Made by a program: the position numbers and the translations under genes. 64,000 nt of DNA, taken from contig JAHCGZ010000006.1 in NCBI GenBank assembly GCA_022117465.1, positions 1 through 64,000 of the forward strand, read 5' to 3'. The notes beneath the pieces were generated by a model that searched no databases, was not told the DNA's origin, and saw only the letters and a program-made list of their open reading frames with translations. Shown here piece after piece: positions 1 to 7,294 of the stretch. This DNA is from Candidatus Nitrosopumilus limneticus (GTDB lineage: Archaea > Thermoproteota > Nitrososphaeria > Nitrososphaerales > Nitrosopumilaceae). Position 1 is the first letter of the stretch; each line of letters opens with the position of its first letter.

Positions 1-223
1 GTGGAACAAATGGAACAGTGCATTGATCACCGCAATCAGAACAAGTTACAGTTGTATCTTCTCTACCATTGTCTCTTGAGTATCGTGAAGATCTGTCATC
101 ATTTGAGTATCGTGAGGATCTGTCATCTTTGGAATTTCTAAAAGAACGTGATGGTCTATCGTTAGAAGATGAATTAGAATTAGAATATTTTTTATCAGAA
201 TGTTTTGATCTGTATAGGTCCAT
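1..223 (-). CDS. Partial small zinc-ribbon protein (CxxC-x17-CxxC type)
   Basis: The start codon is at 223 and the gene runs off the left edge, leaving 74 residues. The first 58 are a low-complexity Ser/Arg/Asp/Asn stretch with an imperfectly repeated DDRSSRYS unit. The sequence then enters a cysteine motif, C61-x2-C64-x3-C68, followed by VPFVP. That is the N-terminal half of the small zinc-binding module known as the CxxC-x17-CxxC domain, whose second CxxC pair would lie outside the window. The Arg-rich tail suggests nucleic-acid contact, but this is inference. No partner gene is visible. Confidence 0.6.
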   Translation of the reverse strand, partial: MDLYRSKHSDKKYSNSNSSSNDRPSRSFRNSKDDRSSRYSNDDRSSRYSRDNGREDTTVTCSDCGDQCTVPFVP

Positions 224-296
224 TTTATAATAAAATTAAAAGTTGTTGGGTATAGATACTTAGATCTCTAATTTGTGCCTAGAATTTAAAAAAATA

Positions 297-626
297 TCAA
301 ACTAGAGATTTATCCATTTCTGTAGACATTAATTCCTGAACTTTGAGAAAATATAATTTTGTAGAATATGGCATCTCATCTAAATTATTATCAACTACAA
401 TCATGAAATATCTAACAGCCCTCTTTGAAATATCTAAATTGAATTTCATTGTAAGAACAGGATCCTGATGTACTTTGATTTTATCCTGAAGCCAAGGTGG
501 AGCCAAATCAATTGTTTCTTTAATAATTTTATCATACCAAAATGAAAGATTTTGAGGTTGAAGGCCTTGTTTTAGATTAGATACATCAGTGTCTATTTTC
601 TTCATCATGTGATTGATTATTGTCAT
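297..626 (-). CDS. Conserved hypothetical protein, 109 aa
   Basis: A soluble acidic/basic mixed protein with no signal peptide, membrane segment or metal motif. It appears mostly helical, with aromatic and leucine positions spread through residues 20-100. Start choice is uncertain because Met residues occur at 1, 7 and 8. A perfect 12-bp palindrome (TTTCATATGAAA, 631-642) lies immediately upstream and could be an operator or chance in AT-rich DNA. I do not recognise the family. Codon use matches its neighbours, so it is likely a real lineage-specific gene. Confidence 0.55.
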   Translation of the reverse strand: MTIINHMMKKIDTDVSNLKQGLQPQNLSFWYDKIIKETIDLAPPWLQDKIKVHQDPVLTMKFNLDISKRAVRYFMIVVDNNLDEMPYSTKLYFLKVQELMSTEMDKSLV

Positions 627-681
627 GAAATTTCATATGAAAATTTTGTTTTATTCAGATTACTCAAAATACTGTAAGCTA

Positions 682-1155
682 CTAGTCAATTGGTAGCAAG
701 TTTCCATCAGAATCAATCTCAGCATTTTTAATTCTAGTTGTAGAAATTCTAACTCCATCTTTTGCCAGAGTCATTGGAACTACAATAACATCTACAAGTG
801 GCAAATTATTTTTAGATCTTAATTTATTCAAAATATTTCCTTGATTACTTGTTTCATCACTTACAACAAGTGCCTGAACATCTTTTCCTAAAACTGCAGG
901 TCCAAAATCATTATTTAATTGACTAATTTCAAAATCATTATTTGGAAATTCTTTAAAAATTATTGATACCAAATTCTTAAGACGCTCATCATATTTATGA
1001 ATGGGAGTCTTTCCTTTTTTTTGGACAAATTCATCACTTGTTAATCCAATTATCACTTTATCAGAAATTTCGAATGCATTTGCAAGTAAAGTCAAATGAC
1101 CACGATGAATAATGTCAAAAGTTCCACCCATAGCAATCAGAGAAAATTTTGACAT
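682..1155 (-). CDS. coaD: Archaeal phosphopantetheine adenylyltransferase
   Basis: Catalyses adenylyl transfer from ATP to 4-phosphopantetheine, the penultimate step of coenzyme A synthesis. The 157-aa protein is a nucleotidyltransferase-fold enzyme. The N-terminal signature GGTFDIIHRGH (residues 10-20) contains the HxGH catalytic motif, and ISTTR (137-141) is the C-terminal nucleotide-binding motif. Length and motifs fit the archaeal COG1019 form rather than bacterial CoaD. It is transcribed away from the secreted-protein gene at 1189-2286, which lies upstream on the same strand with a 33-base gap. The family call is secure; exact substrate is inferred from the archaeal clade. Confidence 0.85.
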   Translation of the reverse strand: MSKFSLIAMGGTFDIIHRGHLTLLANAFEISDKVIIGLTSDEFVQKKGKTPIHKYDERLKNLVSIIFKEFPNNDFEISQLNNDFGPAVLGKDVQALVVSDETSNQGNILNKLRSKNNLPLVDVIVVPMTLAKDGVRISTTRIKNAEIDSDGNLLPID

Positions 1156-1188
1156 GTACTTGTAAAGAATTCTTTGAAAATAAATCTA

Positions 1189-2286
1189 CTACTTTACAAG
1201 TATTAGTACAAAAGGTCCTTGAATGCCAAGAGGAATATTATTTCTATCCCAAACAAATGTTTCAATGAAAAATAATCCTTTTTTTTCAGGAATCCAATCT
1301 ATAGATTGTAGTTCAAGCCCATTTTTAACAAATTCACCATCAAATTTTCCAATATATTCAACAGTAGGAGGCATATTAGGATCAAAAGAACTTTGTTTAA
1401 TTTGGACATAGTAGGTGTAAGGAATTTTATTAGTAATGTTGTCTGTAGAAAATTCAATAAAAGTTTCGCTTTGAATTTGAACTGGGTTACCTATTTTAAT
1501 TTCCGATAATTTTTTTCCTAACATATCATTGACAGTAACATCAGAAATTGTTGCTAAATTTATATAAATTTGAGGTCTATTGATTGTTATATTTGTAGAA
1601 TAAGAATATGATTTATCAGATTCTGAAAATATCAAAAATCCAACAGAAGAGGAATTAATTTTTTCATTTAATTTTAATGAAATTAATTCATTTATCTCAA
1701 CATCACCAATTTCAATAGTAGAGATTTGAATAATCCTATCAAAAACATCATAAAATGCAAAATGAACAAAAGTATTAGAAATCAGAGTATCTGTATTTTC
1801 TAATGTTCCTGAAAAAGACAAATTATAATTAGAAGTAGATGAAGCGCCTAAAGATTCTAGAAATACATCATCTACAGAAATTTTAAGGGAATTTTTCATT
1901 GATTCCGAAGTATCAAAAGTTAAAATTTTTGTATCTACTTGAGTAATATCAGAATTAGTTGCTGAACGTATCATAAATGGAGATTTACCATTAGGAGGAA
2001 TTACTTTTAATGTTGAAGTTCCTTCTTGTATTTCTAATGAATTTGAGTTTTTACTATCATAGAAATTTGCCTGAATTACAACATTAGTTACAAAAGATAA
2101 AGAATCATTATTTTCAATTATACCAATTACTACGGTATATCCTTCGGAATCACGATATATGAAATTAGCATCAGAGTTCGTAGATATTGCTAATGTATTT
2201 TGTAAGTCAGTATATTCTTGCGAATATACTTCTGAAATAGGAATTAAAATAAAAATGAAAAAAATACCAAAAATAATTTTCTTCAT
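1189..2286 (-). CDS. Secreted or membrane-tethered beta-sandwich protein
   Basis: About 365 residues from the preferred start, which places a short Lys-Lys charge and a hydrophobic helix at the N-terminus followed by SEVYSQ, a typical secretion signal. A start 21 bases upstream (2307) is also possible. The rest is rich in Ser, Asn, Thr, Ile and Val and alternates in beta fashion. A segment near residues 45-130 resembles FxLYD-like extracellular domains. No catalytic or cofactor motif is evident. It likely sits on the outer face of the membrane or within the S-layer space. Function unknown. Confidence 0.6.
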   Translation of the reverse strand: MKKIIFGIFFIFILIPISEVYSQEYTDLQNTLAISTNSDANFIYRDSEGYTVVIGIIENNDSLSFVTNVVIQANFYDSKNSNSLEIQEGTSTLKVIPPNGKSPFMIRSATNSDITQVDTKILTFDTSESMKNSLKISVDDVFLESLGASSTSNYNLSFSGTLENTDTLISNTFVHFAFYDVFDRIIQISTIEIGDVEINELISLKLNEKINSSSVGFLIFSESDKSYSYSTNITINRPQIYINLATISDVTVNDMLGKKLSEIKIGNPVQIQSETFIEFSTDNITNKIPYTYYVQIKQSSFDPNMPPTVEYIGKFDGEFVKNGLELQSIDWIPEKKGLFFIETFVWDRNNIPLGIQGPFVLILVK

Positions 2287-2413
2287 AAATATAATTGGAT
2301 AAATCATTAATCAAACACGGTAGCTAAGATAGTCAACAAAAAACGCAACAAGGTTAAACCTAGATTGCACTAGAAGTATAAATAATAAAAAGAAATTAAA
2401 AACAGATTTAATT

Positions 2414-2515
2414 TTATTTTCTCTTTGCTGTTATTGCTAACCAGTATACTAAGCCTGGTGCTAAACCAACAATAAGAGGAATCCATACAGGCCATCCGTC
2501 TACTGCACTTGTCAT
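2414..2515 (-). CDS. Small single-pass membrane protein, 33 aa
   Basis: A short gene starting at ATG 2515 and ending at TAA 2414. The product begins MTSAVDGWPVW, has one hydrophobic helix (residues 11-29) and ends in KRK, giving a positive-inside topology. A TATA-like element (TTTAAATAGG on the minus strand, about 2535-2545) lies about 27 bases upstream of the start, which fits leaderless transcription. Glycine, tryptophan and proline content are too specific for random AT-rich DNA. It may be a small subunit of a respiratory or transport complex, but no partner can be named. Confidence 0.6.
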   Translation of the reverse strand: MTSAVDGWPVWIPLIVGLAPGLVYWLAITAKRK

Positions 2516-2590
2516 AAGGAAAAAGTCAAACTTATCCTATTTAAATCCACCCAGCGGTTCGAAATTCATCATTGATCGGGTAATAGAAAG

Positions 2591-2664
2591 TGGACCGGAC
2601 GGAATTTGAATCCGTGACCCCCCGCGTGCAAGGCGGGTATACTACCAGGCTATACTACCGGCCC
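2591..2664 (-). tRNA. tRNA-Ala (TGC)
   Basis: A 74-nt cloverleaf on the minus strand. The acceptor arms GGGCCGG and CCGGTCC pair with one G-U. The anticodon stem CCCGC/GCGGG encloses TGC (genomic 2628-2630), and the T arm carries TTCAAAT. Discriminator is A. No intron and no encoded CCA. Confidence 0.95.
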
Positions 2665-2744
2665 ACAAGAAGAAAACTTACAGAGTGGATTTTAATTGTT
2701 GTCATCTCGGATAGAATTTTATTTGAATAAGGAAAAATCACTCC

Positions 2745-3299
2745 ATGGTGCTTTTAGAGTCACAAATTAAATTAAAAAAAGGACATAGTGCTCCAGATTT
2801 TGAATTATTAGGAATAGACGATAAAATACACAGACTCAAAGATTATGAAAATTATAAAGGAATATTGGTCATTTTCATGTGCAATCATTGTCCATATGTA
2901 AAAGCAAAAGTGGCGGCATTAAACGAATTATTTGAAGAATGTGGTAAAGATATAGCAATAATAGGAATAAACAGTAATGATTCTACAAATGTTCCAGAAG
3001 ATAGTTTTGAAAAAATGAAACAAATAGCAAAAGAAAAAAAATTTCAATTTGATTATTTAGTTGATGAAACTCAAGAAATTGCAAAAAAATATGGCGCAAT
3101 GTGTACTCCAGATCCATTCTTGTTTAACAGTCAAAAAGAATTGGTTTTTCACGGTAAAATAGATAATGCCATGAAACCTGATGATGTAGCTACAGAAAAA
3201 ATAATGATTGTAAATATAAAAAAATTGATTTCTGGAGAAAAAATTGAAAATGATTTTGACCCATCAATTGGCTGTTCAATTAAGTGGAAAGAAAACTAA
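2745..3299 (+). CDS. Thioredoxin-fold peroxiredoxin/TlpA-like protein
   Basis: A 184-aa AhpC/TSA-related thioredoxin-fold protein. The redox motif is C46-N-H-C49-P-Y-V-K, with the conserved cis-proline segment C120-T-P122-D-P. It has no signal peptide, so it acts in the cytoplasm. The CxxC pair suggests a thiol-disulfide reductase or peroxidase role, while extra cysteines (67, 120) could provide resolving thiols. The gene stands alone between tRNA-Ala and tRNA-Ile. Substrate and electron donor cannot be derived from sequence. Confidence 0.8.
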   Translation: MVLLESQIKLKKGHSAPDFELLGIDDKIHRLKDYENYKGILVIFMCNHCPYVKAKVAALNELFEECGKDIAIIGINSNDSTNVPEDSFEKMKQIAKEKKFQFDYLVDETQEIAKKYGAMCTPDPFLFNSQKELVFHGKIDNAMKPDDVATEKIMIVNIKKLISGEKIENDFDPSIGCSIKWKEN

Positions 3300-3332
3300 A
3301 CTTAAATGACTCTTACCTAGAGATTCCATCGT

Positions 3333-3407
3333 GGGCTCGTAGCTCAGCTTGGCTGGAGCGTTCGACTGATAATCGAAAGGTCATGTGTTCGAATCACATC
3401 GGGCCCA
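3333..3407 (+). tRNA. tRNA-Ile (GAT)
   Basis: A 75-nt cloverleaf. Acceptor arms GGGCTCG/CGGGCCC pair, and the anticodon stem TTCGA/TCGAA encloses CTGATAA with anticodon GAT at 3368-3370. The T arm contains GTTCGAATC. It ends 7 bases before the 3-prime end of the convergent regulator gene. Confidence 0.95.
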
Positions 3408-3414
3408 TTTTTAA

Positions 3415-4308
3415 TTATTTAATATTTTCAGATATTGTATTAGACCACTGTAAAATATCGCCTATATTATTAGATAATAAATCAGAATTAATTTTAGTTT
3501 TTTTAGAAATTTGACCACATAATGCTAATTTCATAAGTTTGTCAGATTTTTTTTTAGTAGGATTAATGGAATCGGCAAAAAACGTTAATCCCTCAGAAGT
3601 TTGAGAAAAGATTACGATCAATAACATGCCAGGTTTTTGTTTCCAAATCTTTCCAACTAATTTTTGAAAATCTAAATCAAATAAAACATTGATTGCAGAT
3701 GACATGTCACCTAAATGAAAAACATTCCATCCATCAGAATGATATGATGCAGAAGCAGATTCAGAAATTAAAATACTTTCAGGATCAGCAGCTATTACAA
3801 CTACATTTTTTTTAGGATCTGATATTATTGGAATTTGATTAAAAATATTTAGAGATTTAGAAATAGTAGTTTTTAGAAGATTTTTTTCTGCAGTTCCAAT
3901 TTTTCCTGAATCATATAGATTGTTGACATGTTCAATTGTAGGATAAATCACTTCTAAAATTAATTTATTAATTGATGAACCTGAATTAAGACAATTTCGA
4001 ATTAGAGAATAGATTTGATTCTCATTACCTTTAATCAATAATTCAAGATATTGTGATATAATTTTAAAGTAATCATCAGGAAAAATAAAAGATTCTTGAC
4101 CAGGTTCTAAAGACCACAATGTTATATTTCCAATATTTTTTTGACGAAGTAATCCTTCGGCTGCAAAAACTTTTAGATATTTTATCATAGTAGTTCTATT
4201 AACATTAATTTTTTTAGAAATCTCAACTCCAGACATGCCACTATCAGAATCTTTCAAAATAGAAATTAATTTTTCTCGAATTTCTTCAGAAACATATCCT
4301 CTAACCAT
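3415..4308 (-). CDS. HTH regulator with B12-binding-like sensor domain
   Basis: About 297 residues. Residues 1-70 form a winged HTH of the ArsR/Lrp type, with a recognition helix near VNRTTMIKYLKVFAAEGLL. Residues 80-165 are helical and resemble the four-helix cap of cobalamin-binding sensors. Residues 165-270 form a Rossmann-like domain resembling the B12-binding fold of CarH/LitR-type regulators. However, the usual DxHxxG ligand motif is replaced by ADPES near the expected position, so cobalamin binding by histidine is unlikely. The start at 4308 is preferred over 4314 because a TATA element (4331-4338) then lies at -27. It is divergent from the 4423 gene, which it may control. Confidence 0.65.
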   Translation of the reverse strand: MVRGYVSEEIREKLISILKDSDSGMSGVEISKKINVNRTTMIKYLKVFAAEGLLRQKNIGNITLWSLEPGQESFIFPDDYFKIISQYLELLIKGNENQIYSLIRNCLNSGSSINKLILEVIYPTIEHVNNLYDSGKIGTAEKNLLKTTISKSLNIFNQIPIISDPKKNVVVIAADPESILISESASASYHSDGWNVFHLGDMSSAINVLFDLDFQKLVGKIWKQKPGMLLIVIFSQTSEGLTFFADSINPTKKKSDKLMKLALCGQISKKTKINSDLLSNNIGDILQWSNTISENIK

Positions 4309-4422
4309 GTTCATCTTTAATCATGGTATTCTATAAAGACTAATTTTCAATAAAATTAAAATAATTTTAAAAATAAAACATTATATACTTGGGTACTTTA
4401 ATGTACGGTAAGGAAAAGTAAA

Positions 4423-4809
4423 TTGCCAAAAGCAGGATTCAAATCAATCACAGTTTCAGAAACAGTTTACGATAAGTTCCACGATGTTTATCAAAAGAGT
4501 AAAGACAATCTTACAATGAAAGGTGTCAATAGTTTTTCAGGTTATGTTACTTACATATTAGAAGAAATGATGCAAAAGGATAAGACATTTGCAAGATATG
4601 CTCCAAAGATAGAAAAAATTTCTGTAGATGATGATCGAGTGATTCTTAAAGACAATATGAAAAATAGAATTGCAGAAGTTGCAGTTCAAAAAGGAGAGTT
4701 ATTTTGTCAGCTTTGTGATCAAAAAGACTGCGTACATGTTGGATATGTATTTTCATTACCAGATGTTTATGAAGTACTAAATGCTAGAGGCATAAAAAAT
4801 CCAAAATAG
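4423..4809 (+). CDS. Conserved protein with RHH-like N-terminus and Cys/His cluster
   Basis: A 128-aa soluble protein with a TTG start. Residues 5-50 have the length and pattern of a ribbon-helix-helix or similar DNA-binding region (SITVSETVYDKF followed by a long helix). Residues 95-105 hold C95-x2-C98-x4-C103-x-H105, a probable zinc or iron-sulfur site. A TATA element is at about 4381-4388. It is divergent from the HTH/B12-like regulator across a shared intergenic region of roughly 110 bases. The combination suggests a metal- or redox-responsive regulator, but this is inference. Confidence 0.6.
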   Translation: MPKAGFKSITVSETVYDKFHDVYQKSKDNLTMKGVNSFSGYVTYILEEMMQKDKTFARYAPKIEKISVDDDRVILKDNMKNRIAEVAVQKGELFCQLCDQKDCVHVGYVFSLPDVYEVLNARGIKNPK

Positions 4810-4814
4810 ATTAA

Positions 4815-4899
4815 TGGAGGAGGTGGGATTTGAACCCACGAACTCCTAAGAGATAGGATCTTAAGTCCTACATCGTTGGCCGGGCTTGATTACTCCTCC
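4815..4899 (-). tRNA. tRNA-Leu (TAA)
   Basis: An 85-nt class II tRNA with long variable arm on the minus strand. Acceptor arms GGAGGAG/CTCCTCC pair perfectly. The anticodon stem TAGGA/TCCTA encloses CTTAAGA with anticodon TAA (genomic 4861-4863). Discriminator is A. Confidence 0.95.
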
Positions 4900-4990
4900 A
4901 AAAGATTACAAATATCTGTGAAATTTAACAGTTTAGAAAAATATTAGAAAGAATGAAGAATTATAAGGATTTTCTACAGAGAGTTTTTGT

Positions 4991-5064
4991 GCTTCGATAG
5001 CTCAGCCTGGTAGAGCGTTACATTGGTAATGTAAAGGTCGCGGGTTCAGATCCCGTTCGAAGCT
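4991..5064 (+). tRNA. tRNA-Thr (GGT)
   Basis: A 74-nt cloverleaf with acceptor arms GCTTCGA/TCGAAGC, anticodon stem TTACA/TGTAA and anticodon GGT at 5025-5027. Its 3-prime end is one base from the stop codon of the convergent methylase gene, an arrangement typical of insertion next to a tRNA, though no attachment-site duplication was found. Confidence 0.95.
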
Positions 5065-5065
5065 T

Positions 5066-5926
5066 TTAATAATTTTTAATTAATAATTCAAAGTGTCCAG
5101 TTCTTTTATTGGAATTTGAATTGATTGAACGGTTTGCCTTGATCTTATTAATTTTCCAAGATTTATCTGAAAACATGTCAGTAACTTCTTTTGAATCAGA
5201 ATTTGATAAAAGAACATTACATCCTTTTGAATCCAATTTCATACAAAGAGTTGCTAATCGATTCAGATCATCATATGTAAAATTCTTGTTTGTGTAACTA
5301 GTAAAATTTGCAGTTTCAGTAACTGGTTGGTATGGAGGATCAAAGTATATCAGATCACCTTTTTGTGCATCTCTCAAAACTGCTTCAAAATCACGACATT
5401 GTATTTTGACTTTACTGGATGTTAAAATCTCACTAACTGAGCGTAAATTATCCTCATTTACGATATTCGGATTAGTATATTTTCCTAGAGGTACATTGAA
5501 TTTACCTTTACTATTTACGCGATACAATCCATTAAAACAAGTCCTGTTCAAAAAGATCAATCGAGATGTTTTTTCAATTTCAGTTTTAGGATTACTTTCT
5601 CTAATAGAATAATAATATGACTTTGAATCTTTCTGATAATATTTTTCGTGTTGTTTTAGTGAATATATCAAATCATCAACTTTATCACGAATAGTGACAT
5701 ATGCTAAAACAAGATCAGAATTAAGATCTGAAATAATACATTTTTGTTTCTTATTTTCAATTAGCATATTAAATAATAATGCACCACCACCAAGAAATGG
5801 CTCAAAATAGGTACCAAATGATTTAGGTAAATTTTGATTCAATACTGAAATTAATTGTCGCTTTCCACCAGCCCATTTTACAAATGGTTTTGGCGTAACA
5901 AGTATCTGATCATATTGTTGCTTCAC
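5066..5926 (-). CDS. Orphan Dam-type adenine-N6 DNA methyltransferase
   Basis: A 286-aa D12-class methylase. Residues 16-22 (KWAGGKR) and 41-50 (FEPFLGGGAL) form the S-adenosylmethionine-binding motif I, and DPPY (196-199) is the catalytic motif IV. This order is that of the alpha group, whose best-known members methylate GATC, so GATC is the likely but unproven target. No restriction endonuclease or specificity gene is adjacent, so it may act in mismatch marking, replication or gene regulation. It abuts tRNA-Thr, and a 7-bp-arm inverted repeat lies just upstream of its start. Confidence 0.85.
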   Translation of the reverse strand: MKQQYDQILVTPKPFVKWAGGKRQLISVLNQNLPKSFGTYFEPFLGGGALLFNMLIENKKQKCIISDLNSDLVLAYVTIRDKVDDLIYSLKQHEKYYQKDSKSYYYSIRESNPKTEIEKTSRLIFLNRTCFNGLYRVNSKGKFNVPLGKYTNPNIVNEDNLRSVSEILTSSKVKIQCRDFEAVLRDAQKGDLIYFDPPYQPVTETANFTSYTNKNFTYDDLNRLATLCMKLDSKGCNVLLSNSDSKEVTDMFSDKSWKINKIKANRSINSNSNKRTGHFELLIKNY

Positions 5927-5948
5927 ATAATATAATCACAAAATTACA

Positions 5949-5968
5949 TATTGTCAAAATAGACAATA
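5949..5968. promoter_or_regulatory. Inverted repeat upstream of the methylase gene
   Basis: Perfect 7-bp arms TATTGTC and GACAATA are separated by AAAATA. The element lies 23 to 42 bases upstream of the methylase start, the position of archaeal TATA/BRE binding. A protein bound here would block transcription, so it is a candidate autoregulatory operator. Chance occurrence in AT-rich DNA cannot be excluded. Confidence 0.4.
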
Positions 5969-6008
5969 AAAGATCACAAGCTGTGCAATATTTTTTAATC
6001 AAATTTGT

Positions 6009-6024
6009 TTAGGGAATCCCCTAA
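6009..6024 (-). terminator. Hairpin downstream of amoA
   Basis: Arms TTAGGG and CCCTAA enclose the loop AATC. It lies about 30 bases beyond the amoA stop, and on the minus strand a U-rich segment (TTTTATTATTTTTAATT) precedes it. The T-tract alone could terminate in archaea; the hairpin may stabilise the 3-prime end. Confidence 0.4.
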
Positions 6025-6055
6025 TTAAAAATAATAAAACGAAAATGATTGTGTT

Positions 6056-6706
6056 TTAGTCCCACTTTGACCAAGCGGCCATCCATCTGTATGTCCAAGT
6101 GTTCAATTTACAACCGAGTGCTGCAAATGTACATGCCAATACTGCACCTGCACCTGCGCCCAGTGCGACTGGACTGTTATAGAACTTACCTACTTGGGGT
6201 TCTATCGGTGTCATATATGGTGGCAATGTTGGTCTTGGATATTTGAATGCCGTTTCAAGTGGGTCTGCAACTGTTATCAGGTTTACCATATTGAATAATG
6301 GTAAAGACATTCCTACCAGTACGCCGCCAAACAGTATCAACGAGTGTTTGTTCTTCTTTGTTGCCCAGTAGACTAAATCCAAAAGCATTGCTGATGGTAA
6401 CCAAACTGGAGTTACAATGAAGTCATATGGGTATCCTAGTGCAAACCATGCACCTTTTGCTATCCATGTGTATACTGTCATAATTAGAGCGTAGTACGTT
6501 GCTGTGCCTGGAACGCCTGTAAATGTAAGATAGTATGTTGCTCCTACAATAAGCATCAAAGTTTGCGATATTGAAAATACCGTAAACGATGTCCAAGCCC
6601 AGTCAGTGTAGAAGATGTAATCTCCTGCATTAATTGTTAACAGAGTTGAGTTAACTGCAACAACTACTATGAATAAGTAGTGTGTACATCGTCTTAACCA
6701 GACCAT
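6056..6706 (-). CDS. amoA: Ammonia monooxygenase subunit A
   Basis: AmoA is an integral membrane subunit of ammonia monooxygenase, which oxidises ammonia to hydroxylamine. The 216-aa protein from MVWLRRCTHYLF matches the standard archaeal AmoA throughout. It has about six membrane helices and the diagnostic segment WAKKxxKHSLI-like region after the third pair. An upstream in-frame start would add 19 residues, but a TATA element at 6729-6738 sits about -27 from 6706, fixing the shorter start and implying a leaderless mRNA. It is the last of three minus-strand genes amoC, amoX, amoA, each with its own promoter. Confidence 0.98.
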   Translation of the reverse strand: MVWLRRCTHYLFIVVVAVNSTLLTINAGDYIFYTDWAWTSFTVFSISQTLMLIVGATYYLTFTGVPGTATYYALIMTVYTWIAKGAWFALGYPYDFIVTPVWLPSAMLLDLVYWATKKNKHSLILFGGVLVGMSLPLFNMVNLITVADPLETAFKYPRPTLPPYMTPIEPQVGKFYNSPVALGAGAGAVLACTFAALGCKLNTWTYRWMAAWSKWD

Positions 6707-6728
6707 AGTGATTTGAGGAAAAGGTCCG

Positions 6729-6738
6729 TATATAAAAT
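6729..6738 (-). promoter_or_regulatory. TATA element of amoA
   Basis: TTTTATATAC on the minus strand, centred about 27 bases before the amoA start codon. This spacing places the transcript start at or beside the ATG. Confidence 0.65.
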
Positions 6739-6811
6739 TATACAGTTTGATGGAGATCGGCACTTAAGAAGTAAATTAAAATTAAAAAGAAGTAATTTGA
6801 GGTTATTCTGT

Positions 6812-7174
6812 CTATTTTCCAACAAATAATGATATCATAATTGTACCTACTGTAACAGCACCTACGACACCAGCAACTATACCGTTGCTATTTTTATTGG
6901 AACCTTCTTCCATTACTTTAACACAGAAGATGTAACCTATTGCCTCAATGATTGTGAGTACGATGAATGCAAAGTGACCACTTGGTGTTGGATATGCCCA
7001 TGGATAATAAAAGTATCCTGCTGCAGTTCCACCAAAAGTTGCTAGCCATGCTGCAATGAATGAAATGGTAATCATACCAGTCATGTTTTCAACGCGTCGT
7101 CCAATCATTCGTTCAACGTCGGCATTTGATGAACCGCCAGCGCCGCCAGAACCGAATCCTTTTGGAAGAGTCAT
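6812..7174 (-). CDS. amoX: AmoX, accessory AMO membrane subunit
   Basis: A 120-aa protein with a Gly/Ser-rich N-terminus (residues 5-16) and three membrane helices at about 33-57, 68-86 and 98-118. Its position between amoC and amoA is diagnostic of AmoX in ammonia-oxidising archaea, where it is reported to copurify with the AMO complex. No catalytic or metal motif is visible, which suggests a structural role. A TATA element near 7201-7208 lies about 30 bases upstream of the start. The gene is separated from amoC by about 120 bases that include a T-rich terminator, so it is not simply cotranscribed. Confidence 0.9.
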   Translation of the reverse strand: MTLPKGFGSGGAGGSSNADVERMIGRRVENMTGMITISFIAAWLATFGGTAAGYFYYPWAYPTPSGHFAFIVLTIIEAIGYIFCVKVMEEGSNKNSNGIVAGVVGAVTVGTIMISLFVGK

Positions 7175-7200
7175 TATGGAATTTATCTGATTCAGAATCC

Positions 7201-7208
7201 TTTTAAAT
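7201..7208 (-). promoter_or_regulatory. TATA-like element of amoX
   Basis: TTTAAAAG on the minus strand (within AAGATTTAAAAGGATT), about 30 bases upstream of the amoX start. Less canonical than the amoA and amoC boxes. Confidence 0.5.
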
Positions 7209-7250
7209 CTTTCTTAAAATGCTGTTTCCATCACGATCAAGATGACTTAG

Positions 7251-7287
7251 AAAAATAATAAAAATAGAAAAAGGTGTGCTTTTACAC
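7251..7287 (-). terminator. T-rich terminator of amoC
   Basis: Downstream of the amoC stop, a small hairpin with arms GTGT/ACAC (7274-7287) is followed on the minus strand by CTTTTTCTATTTTTATTATTTTT. T-tracts of this kind terminate archaeal RNA polymerase. It would give amoC a separate transcript from amoX and amoA. Confidence 0.5.
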
Positions 7288-7294
7288 GTTGTGT

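Noticed and set aside
3284-3514. Plus-strand open frame over tRNA-Ile
   Set aside because: It crosses the tRNA and the antisense of the regulator gene and has no promoter.
4991-5926. Integrated element at tRNA-Thr
   Set aside because: No integrase, duplicated tRNA end or phage gene is present; only the adjacency of the methylase hints at it.
6707-6763. Longer AmoA N-terminus
   Set aside because: It would run through the TATA element and adds 19 residues absent from known archaeal AmoA.
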